From Gammaproteobacteria bacterium (GTDB taxonomy: Bacteria; Pseudomonadota; Gammaproteobacteria; HK1): a stretch of 64,000 bases of DNA. The DNA lies in the NCBI GenBank assembly GCA_021773645.1, contig JAJFJU010000012.1:496001-560000 (forward strand). Reading direction: 5' to 3'. The position numbers and the translations under genes were made by a program. The notes beneath the pieces were generated by a model. That model was not told where the DNA came from. It did no database searches and saw only the letters and a program-made list of their open reading frames with translations. The stretch's first letter is position 1. The number at the start of each line of letters is the position of its first letter. Shown one piece after another: positions 56,965 to 64,000 of this stretch.

Positions 56965-57882
56965 ATGAAGCCAGAAGACCGCGGACCGCATACCAGGCGC
57001 TTCCCCGAACACGGGATCTGGGCGCCGATATTAAGCCCTCTGGATGAGCAATTTTCGCCGGATCCCGAGCGACTCATTGTTCATGCTCAAAAGCTTCTGG
57101 CCGATGGCTGCCGCGGCATACTGCTCTGGGGCAGTACCGGTGAGGCACCGTCCTTTAGCGCCCGCGAGCGGATGGTGTTGTTGGAGCAGTTACTGGAGCG
57201 TGGGCTGTTACCAGAGCATTTGATGATTGGTGTTGGCTGTAGTGCCTGGCCCGATACCCTCGAACTGGCACGCCATGCGCTGGCCCACGCTTGTCCGCGG
57301 CTCCTCGTGGTACCGCCTTTCTATTACAAGGGGATATCCGAGGCGGGTTTATACCGGGTCTACGCGGAATTGGTGGAGGGCCTTGCAAGCGCTGAGTTGC
57401 GGCTCTATCTCTACCACTTTCCGAAACTCTCCGGTGTGCCCATCCCGCTTACGGTGGTGGCGCGTCTGCAAGCCGCCTTTCCTGAGGTCATTGCCGGCAT
57501 CAAGGACAGCTCTGGGGATCCCGCTCATACTCTTGAATACATCCAAAACTTCCCCGATCTTGCCATCTTCCCCGGCACCGAGAGTTTACTATTGTGGATG
57601 CTGGAACAAGGGGGTGCTGGTTGTATTACCGCCAATGCCAACGTACGCGCCGCATCCATTCGTCAGCTCTACGATGCCTGGCTGCATGGCGCTGCAGACG
57701 CCACAAAGCTGCAACAGGCGGTGACCCGTGTGCGAACGGCCATCGAGGCCAATCCACTGATTCCTACCCTCAAGGCGCTAGTGGCACATAGCCGTGAAGA
57801 TACGGGCTGGAAACGGTTGCGGGCCCCTTTCTGCGAGCACGATATTCCCTCGTTGTCCTCCCTGCTTAAATTCCTAAGCTAA
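56965..57882 (+). CDS. DHDPS/N-acetylneuraminate lyase family protein
   Basis: 305 residues, a TIM-barrel aldolase of the DapA superfamily. The Schiff-base Lys is Lys180 in AGIKDSSGD, the conserved Tyr is in LYLYHFPKLSG, and WGSTGEAPSFSARER is the N-terminal phosphate or pyruvate-binding region. The usual DapA details are incomplete, so dihydrodipicolinate synthesis is not certain. It follows galU by 9 bp at the end of the polysaccharide operon, so it may act on a keto acid or sugar acid. The exact reaction is unknown. Confidence 0.85.
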   Translation: MKPEDRGPHTRRFPEHGIWAPILSPLDEQFSPDPERLIVHAQKLLADGCRGILLWGSTGEAPSFSARERMVLLEQLLERGLLPEHLMIGVGCSAWPDTLELARHALAHACPRLLVVPPFYYKGISEAGLYRVYAELVEGLASAELRLYLYHFPKLSGVPIPLTVVARLQAAFPEVIAGIKDSSGDPAHTLEYIQNFPDLAIFPGTESLLLWMLEQGGAGCITANANVRAASIRQLYDAWLHGAADATKLQQAVTRVRTAIEANPLIPTLKALVAHSREDTGWKRLRAPFCEHDIPSLSSLLKFLS

Positions 57883-57915
57883 ACCATTTAGTTCCTACCG
57901 ATGTGGAACCAGTTG

Positions 57916-57983
57916 GTAGGGCGGACCATGTCCGCCTCCCTAACCGTGGAACAAGGAGAGCTGGCGGACATGGTCCGCTCTAG
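57916..57983 (+). repeat. Inverted REP pair closing the polysaccharide operon
   Basis: 57916-57936 is GTAG followed by GGCGGAC-CAT-GTCCGCC. 57963-57983 is GGCGGAC-ATG-GTCCGCT followed by CTAG. The arms can fold into one large hairpin between the operon end and the convergent minus-strand gene, and may stop or protect transcripts. Confidence 0.85.
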
Positions 57984-58016
57984 ACAGTCATAAACCATGG
58001 GAGCGGATGCCCGCTT

Positions 58017-58892
58017 TCATCGGCCCGCAATCTCCTCCACCTTGAGCCAAATCTGGCTGCTTTCATCACCGCGTGCGGTGGTGGCATAGGTAATTCCACT
58101 TTCAGTATCGCTGGAGCGGCGTGAGCTCCCGCCCACTAGTATCCATTCGCCGAGGCGTCCAGAGAGAGTGGTTTGGGCTTGTTGGATATCGATGGCGCCA
58201 CCACCACTGCGACTCAGGTGCGCGCTACGAGGGGAAATGTTTAGCGTCACGCGGTCACCGCTAAGCCGGGGAATCACGTAAAAGCCTGTGGTGACGTCCT
58301 TGTATTGGATCGTGTCGTGGATACTGCTAACACGGCCAGAGACGATTACCTGTCGTTGCCCGAAAGGCACAGATTGCCCGCTACGGATAAAGGCCTCATG
58401 GCCATCGAGGACTCGAATCTGTTGTATGGAGGATTCGTCACTATGCCCACGGGTACGGTGGATGCGTACGCCGGCATCATGCTTGTCGTCTCCAGTGCGC
58501 AGCGTCAGGCCGTCCGCAGAAGGGCTACGTCGACCCGTCTCCAGATGGGTTTGCCCACTCGTTCGGCCGAAGGCCTCGGTACCGCTCGAGTTGAGATTAC
58601 TCCCCGTGCCGCGCCGTACCTTGATGAGCAATTGCCGTGGAGCTTGGTCCAGGCGAGAAAGTAGGCTGCGCAGTTCCGCTATGTTCTGCTCGGTGCCGCG
58701 TACGATGAGTTGATAGCCCATGCCTGTGACAGTGCCTGGCCGGGAAACCAATGGGCGAAGAATGGGTAATAGCGCCTCAGCGCTGCGATAGCGTAGCGGA
58801 ATCACCTCGGTTACCAGTGGGCCCGCCGCTTGGCTGCCGATGCTAAGCAGTAGCAGCAAGGAGAAGAACAGACTTTTTCCGCAGCGCCGCAT
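58017..58892 (-). CDS. Secretin/NolW-like exported protein
   Basis: 291 residues with a signal peptide (MRRCGKSLFFSLLLLLSIGS, cleavage near QAA). Residues about 26-90 form a secretin N1-like (NolW/STN) domain: EVIPLRYRSAEALLPILRPLV and YQLIVRGTEQNIAELRSLLSRLD. Then a Ser/Gly-rich linker, then a region with IQQIRVLDGHEAFIRSGQSVPF and FYVIPRLSGDRVTLNISP, like the beginning of a secretin barrel, but far too short for one. So it is a periplasmic or surface mini-secretin relative of unknown role. The third MITE lies just upstream of its start. Confidence 0.78.
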   Translation of the reverse strand: MRRCGKSLFFSLLLLLSIGSQAAGPLVTEVIPLRYRSAEALLPILRPLVSRPGTVTGMGYQLIVRGTEQNIAELRSLLSRLDQAPRQLLIKVRRGTGSNLNSSGTEAFGRTSGQTHLETGRRSPSADGLTLRTGDDKHDAGVRIHRTRGHSDESSIQQIRVLDGHEAFIRSGQSVPFGQRQVIVSGRVSSIHDTIQYKDVTTGFYVIPRLSGDRVTLNISPRSAHLSRSGGGAIDIQQAQTTLSGRLGEWILVGGSSRRSSDTESGITYATTARGDESSQIWLKVEEIAGR

Positions 58893-58895
58893 CTA

Positions 58896-59054
58896 AGGAA
58901 TCTCTGATCTATTCATGAACGCGTATCTTGCACCCAAAATATCCATCTTTATCGTTGCTGATCTTCGCAATAGAACGACTCACGTGCGATCAGCGCCTCA
59001 AATCTGAACATTTTGAATTGCAATCTACTTTGTCCAGAATAAATCAGAAATTCC
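58896..59054 (-). mobile_element. MITE, copy 3 (159 bp, reverse orientation)
   Basis: Ends GGAATCTCTGATCTATTC and GAATAAATCAGAAATTCC, flanked by TA at 58894-58895 and 59055-59056. The interior contains the complement of the hairpin region of copies 1 and 2, with some decay. Relative to the gene at 59063-59590 it lies, like the other two, directly after the stop codon, 6 bases away. Confidence 0.82.
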
Positions 59055-59062
59055 TAACCTAC

Positions 59063-59590
59063 TCAGATGTGTAAACGGCGTAGTCCGGGATGAGGCTCTG
59101 CCGTTTCCCAGATGAAATCAAAGTTGTGAGCCAGGTCTGCAGCTTGCCCCGGTGCGTTAAAGCATACCGTGCCTTCGTAGCGATCAGCCTGCGGGCGATA
59201 GATCACCCCACGTTGGTCAGCCAGTAAACAGGCATGGTTGTAGTTGGCATTTTCAGCCCGAGGCAGGCGGATATCTATAAAACTGCTGAGCTGTTGCGCC
59301 AGTAGCACTAAGCGATGCTCACGCTGGAACAGGGCTCCGGAATTTTGTAGCAGGATATGGACCTTTGCGCGTGAGCTATTGACGATGAGATCCCTGATGG
59401 CAGTGCAGATCTCGCTATCGTCATAGATCGGCGAGTCGAGATCACGGCTGGTGATAAGCACTGTACGGCGACTATGGCGGAGCATCGCCAAGGTCGCTAG
59501 ACGGTGTTCCGTGCTGCTGTCCACCTCCAGTACCACGTCGTCCTGGTCAGTGGCCAGTTGCTCGAAGTCGATTGGGGGCGATTTTGGCAT
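59063..59590 (-). CDS. Phospholipase D-like small protein
   Basis: 175 residues without a signal peptide. LATLAMLRHSRRTVLITSRDLD and IRDLIVNSSRAKVHILLQN resemble the first half of a PLD-like fold, and NYNHACLLADQRGVIYRP stands where the HKD motif would be (H without K-x-D). So it is likely a non-catalytic PLD-fold protein of the type often found next to purB in gammaproteobacteria. Function unknown. It lies 18 bp after purB on the same strand and is probably co-transcribed. Confidence 0.65.
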   Translation of the reverse strand: MPKSPPIDFEQLATDQDDVVLEVDSSTEHRLATLAMLRHSRRTVLITSRDLDSPIYDDSEICTAIRDLIVNSSRAKVHILLQNSGALFQREHRLVLLAQQLSSFIDIRLPRAENANYNHACLLADQRGVIYRPQADRYEGTVCFNAPGQAADLAHNFDFIWETAEPHPGLRRLHI

Positions 59591-59608
59591 GGTGCTCTCG
59601 ACGCTATC

Positions 59609-61060
<1,452 letters not shown>

Positions 61061-61093
61061 TTATAGTAGTGTATGGATAGCTGGCTAATGACT

Positions 61094-61145
61094 GGCGGAC
61101 ATGGTCCGCCCTACGCACAGATCGGTAGGGCGGACCATGTCCGCC
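61094..61145 (+). repeat. Divergent REP pair
   Basis: 61094-61114 is GGCGGAC-ATG-GTCCGCC followed by CTAC. 61125-61145 is GTAG followed by GGCGGAC-CAT-GTCCGCC. Both units match the consensus perfectly. Located in the 61001-61176 gap upstream of purB, which otherwise contains only its leader. Confidence 0.88.
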
Positions 61146-61176
61146 GGTCAGACTAAAAACCTATTTCTTTTCAATC

Positions 61177-61797
61177 TTAGCGCAGTAGTGCCTGGGGACC
61201 GTGGCGTTGCAGCATTTGATTGAAATAATTGCGGTAATAGGCGACGGCACTGCTGGCATTGGCGGTGACATCGAAGACTTTCCAGCCGGCCGGAGTTTGG
61301 TACATACGGAAATCCAAGCGCACCGGCGGATAGCCGCCGGGGGTTGAAACCCGTGCGCGAACTACGGCCTCCTCAGCCCAGCGCCCCTGGCTGGTGGGAT
61401 AGACGTCAATGCGCGGTAGCGGGCGTGCGTAGGTGCCGAGGTTGCGCGCTAGTGCCGTTAGGAACATTTCTCGCAGGGTGGCATAGAGGCGTTGCTGTTG
61501 CTGCGGATTTAGACGTCTATAGTAGGGGCCAGCCACCCATTTCCCCATGGCAGAAAAATCAAAATGCGGGGCAATCTCACGCTCAATAAAAGCACGGATC
61601 CGATCATTGCTTACGGCCTCCGGGGTGGCGAGAAAACGGCTCAGACGATCGATGCCACCACGGATGACTTCATCGGGCGCAGGCTGCCGCGCCGCATAAC
61701 CCCACGGGTCCGGGGTGGTTGCTGCATTGATTGGCTGGGCGAAGGCACTATGGAAGCCAAACGCCAGAGCTAGGACACAGAGCAGCTTATTCAACAT
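61177..61797 (-). CDS. mlaC: MlaC/Ttg2D family periplasmic phospholipid-binding protein
   Basis: 206 residues. Signal peptide ([20 protein letters not shown], cleavage near AQP). The MlaC pattern follows: IRAFIEREIAPHFDFSAMGK, VAGPYYRRLNPQQQQRLYAT, FRMYQTPAGWKVFDVTANAS and YRNYFNQMLQR. MlaC shuttles phospholipids between the outer-membrane lipoprotein MlaA and the inner-membrane MlaFEDB complex. None of the mla partners are adjacent. It overlaps the 3' end of clpA by 11 bp, so it may be read on the clpA transcript. An alternative start lies five codons upstream. Confidence 0.85.
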   Translation of the reverse strand: MLNKLLCVLALAFGFHSAFAQPINAATTPDPWGYAARQPAPDEVIRGGIDRLSRFLATPEAVSNDRIRAFIEREIAPHFDFSAMGKWVAGPYYRRLNPQQQQRLYATLREMFLTALARNLGTYARPLPRIDVYPTSQGRWAEEAVVRARVSTPGGYPPVRLDFRMYQTPAGWKVFDVTANASSAVAYYRNYFNQMLQRHGPQALLR

Positions 61798-64000
61798 CGG
61801 CCTTGGCCTCACTTTTTTCTATCTCATAGTCAAAGCTAAGCTCATCGTCGCTTACGCTAATGCAAACATGCCCGCCACGCTCCAGTTTTCCAAATAGCAA
61901 CTCCTCGGCAAGCCTTCGTTTGACGTGTTCCTGGATGATGCGCGCCATGGGGCGTGCCCCCATAGTGGGGTCGAAGCCGCGCACCGCCAGCCACTGGCGT
62001 GCATCCTTGTCCAGCTCAATAGTGACGTGGCGGTCGGCAAGCTGGCTTTCCAGCTCCATGATGAATTTTTCCACCACGTGACCGATGCTTTCCTCCGACA
62101 ACGATTGGAAGGGCACGATGGCATCCAGGCGGTTGCGAAATTCCGGCGTGAACAGGCGTTCGATGGCGGCCATGTTATCGCCCGAGTGATCCTGCTCGGT
62201 GAATCCCATGGATGAGCGTCCCATTTCGTGGGCCCCGGCATTGGTGGTCATCACCAAAATCACATTGCGAAAATCTGCCTTGCGGCCATTGTTGTCGGTG
62301 AGGGTGCCGTGGTCCATGACCTGTAGCAGCAGATTGAAGACATCCGGGTGAGCTTTCTCTACCTCGTCGAGTAGCAGTACCGCGTGCGGTTCTTTGTTGA
62401 TTGCCTCGGTGAGCAGTCCGCCTTGGTCGTAACCCACATAGCCTGGCGGGGCCCCAATCAGGCGTGAGACGGTGTGGCGCTCCATATATTCCGACATGTC
62501 GAAGCGGATCAGGGCAATGCCCATGATCTTTGCTAGCTGGCGGGTGACCTCGGTTTTTCCTACCCCGGTGGGGCCGGCGAATAAATAACTGCCGATGGGT
62601 TTCTCCATCTCACGCAGCCCGGAGCGGGCCATCTGGATAGCACTTTCGAGCATCTCGATGGCCGGGTCCTGACCAAACACCACCAATCTAAGATCGCGGC
62701 CAAGCCGGCGCAACACGTCTTTATCGTTAGAGGAAACAGTTTTCGGTGGAATGCGTGCCATGCGCGCTACCACTGCCTCAATATCCGAAACCCCAAGGAG
62801 TTTCTTACGCCGGGAGGGAGGCAATAGCTGTTGCGAGGCACCGGCCTCATCAATGACATCGATGGCCTTGTCCGGCAGGTGACGGTCATTGATATAACGC
62901 TCTGCCAATTCAGCGGCCACCCGCATGGCCTTGCGGGAGAAGCGCAGCTTATGGTGTTCCTCAAAACGTGATTTTAGGCCGAGCAGGATCTGGGTGGTCT
63001 CATCGACACTGGGCTCGGCAATGTCTATTTTCTGAAAGCGTCGCGCCAGGGCCCGGTCTTTTTCAAAGACTCCACGATATTCCTGATAAGTGGTGGCACC
63101 GATACAGCGCAGTTCCCCGGAGCCCAGCAGCGGCTTGAGCAGGTTAGAGGCATCCATCACCCCACCCGAGGCTGCGCCCGCACCGATGATGGTGTGGATC
63201 TCGTCGATGAAGAGCACCGCATTGGGCTCCTCACGCAGCTCCGCCAATATCGCCTTGAAGCGCTTTTCAAAATCGCCCCGGTATTTGGTGCCGGCGAGCA
63301 GTGCACCAAGGTCCAGACAGTAGATAGTGCTTTTGGCCAGCACTTCAGGAACGTCCTGATCCACAATCATCTTGGCCAGCCCTTCGGCAATGGCGGTCTT
63401 GCCTACACCGGCCTCACCCACATACAGGGGATTATTTTTGCGCCGTCGGCACAGCACCTGAATGGTGCGCTCAACCTCCATCTGGCGTCCGATAAGGGGA
63501 TCGATCTTGCCCTGTCGAGCTTGTTCGTTGAGATTACTTGCGTAGGCTTCCAGGGCTCTCTGGCTTTCCTCCCCAGCGGTTGTCTCGGTGTCGTTATCGG
63601 CGGAGAATCGGCCTACCACCTCGTCATCATGAATTTTTGAGATGCCGTGCGATATATGATTGACGATATCCAGCCGGGTGACGTCACGCTTATTGAGAAA
63701 ATAGACCGCAGCAGTCTCGCGTTCGCTGAAAATGGCCACCAGCACATTGGCCCCGGTGACCTCTTTTTTCCCCGCCGACTGAACGTGCAGCACCGAGCGT
63801 TGCAGTACCCGCTGAAAGCCCAGTGTGGGCTGGGTTTCACGTTCATCCTCCATCTCCAGCACCGGGGTGTTTTCATCCAGGTGAAGGCTGATCTCATCGC
63901 GCAGATCATCGAGCTGCAGCCCACAGGCGCGTAGTACCTCGTTGGCCTCTGGATTGTCCAGCAGTGCCAGCAGCAGGTGTTCCACGGTCATGTACTCGTG
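61787..64000 (-). CDS. clpA: ATP-dependent Clp protease ATP-binding subunit ClpA (partial, 5' end outside window)
   Basis: The AAA+ unfoldase that feeds ClpP. The frame is open to the window edge with [14 protein letters not shown] there, so only about 20 N-terminal residues are missing. N-domain repeats, then the first AAA module ([29 protein letters not shown]) and the second ([29 protein letters not shown]). The ClpP-docking tripeptide appears as MGF in SSMGFTEQD, where E. coli has IGL. ClpS would be expected just upstream of the window. Confidence 0.96.
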   Translation of the reverse strand, partial: HEYMTVEHLLLALLDNPEANEVLRACGLQLDDLRDEISLHLDENTPVLEMEDERETQPTLGFQRVLQRSVLHVQSAGKKEVTGANVLVAIFSERETAAVYFLNKRDVTRLDIVNHISHGISKIHDDEVVGRFSADNDTETTAGEESQRALEAYASNLNEQARQGKIDPLIGRQMEVERTIQVLCRRRKNNPLYVGEAGVGKTAIAEGLAKMIVDQDVPEVLAKSTIYCLDLGALLAGTKYRGDFEKRFKAILAELREEPNAVLFIDEIHTIIGAGAASGGVMDASNLLKPLLGSGELRCIGATTYQEYRGVFEKDRALARRFQKIDIAEPSVDETTQILLGLKSRFEEHHKLRFSRKAMRVAAELAERYINDRHLPDKAIDVIDEAGASQQLLPPSRRKKLLGVSDIEAVVARMARIPPKTVSSNDKDVLRRLGRDLRLVVFGQDPAIEMLESAIQMARSGLREMEKPIGSYLFAGPTGVGKTEVTRQLAKIMGIALIRFDMSEYMERHTVSRLIGAPPGYVGYDQGGLLTEAINKEPHAVLLLDEVEKAHPDVFNLLLQVMDHGTLTDNNGRKADFRNVILVMTTNAGAHEMGRSSMGFTEQDHSGDNMAAIERLFTPEFRNRLDAIVPFQSLSEESIGHVVEKFIMELESQLADRHVTIELDKDARQWLAVRGFDPTMGARPMARIIQEHVKRRLAEELLFGKLERGGHVCISVSDDELSFDYEIEKSEAKADVE

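Overview
The window reads as chromosomal DNA of a free-living gammaproteobacterium. The gammaproteobacterial signs are recBD, an ffh/ypjD/corC neighbourhood, a compact rpsP-rimM-trmD-rplS operon, purB beside a PLD-like gene, clpA, and an RfaH-type NusG paralog. PilE-like pilin, PilZ and a PEP-CTERM surface protein also point that way. I cannot name the genus; the mix would suit a Chromatiales-like or similar environmental lineage.

Layout. 1-2.7 kb: recB 3' end and recD, separated by an inverted pair of REP sequences. 2.7-7.1 kb: a nucleotide-sugar cluster (UDP-glucuronate epimerase, TviB-like dehydrogenase, Ugd), a 161-bp MITE, then rfaH. 7.1-14.1 kb: a repeat-rich accessory zone with a large membrane methyltransferase-like gene, a type IV pilin, a RAYT transposase flanked by its presumed REP substrates, a PEP-CTERM protein behind a sigma-54 promoter, a DUF547 gene and an IS110-family element. 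14.1-25.8 kb: core genes (radA, PilZ, CorC-like, ypjD, ffh, rpsP-rimM-trmD-rplS, a TPR protein, ogt-like, xerD).

26.0-57.9 kb is one long, same-strand polysaccharide gene cluster. It starts with an EPS-type MarR regulator and a perfect 13-nt ops element, which is the recruitment site for RfaH. It then encodes GDP-L-fucose (gmd, fcl), dTDP-L-rhamnose (rfbBACD), a Wzx flippase, a Wzy-like polymerase, methyltransferases, glycosyltransferases, an AsnB-type amidotransferase and an acyltransferase. The far end has the UDP-N-acetyl-L-fucosamine set (capEFG with a WbuB-like transferase), a wbpV-wbpL-wbpM initiation set, galU and a DHDPS-like gene. Most junctions overlap by 4 bp (ATGA or GTGA), so a single very long transcript antiterminated by RfaH is the natural reading. 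UDP-GlcA, UDP-GalA and UDP-HexNAcA from the 2.7-6.4 kb cluster could feed the same polymer.

58.0-64.0 kb, minus strand: a secretin-like small protein, a third MITE copy, a PLD-like protein, purB, mlaC and the 3' part of clpA.

Three repeat systems stand out. (1) A REP family: GTAG plus a 7-bp stem with compensatory changes, usually in inverted pairs, with a RAYT gene in the middle. (2) A long-loop form of the same REP whose 3-nt loop is replaced by 58-106 nt that itself folds into hairpins. (3) A 161-bp MITE with TA duplications, present three times directly after genes, twice inside a stop codon. I found no tRNA, rRNA or CRISPR array.
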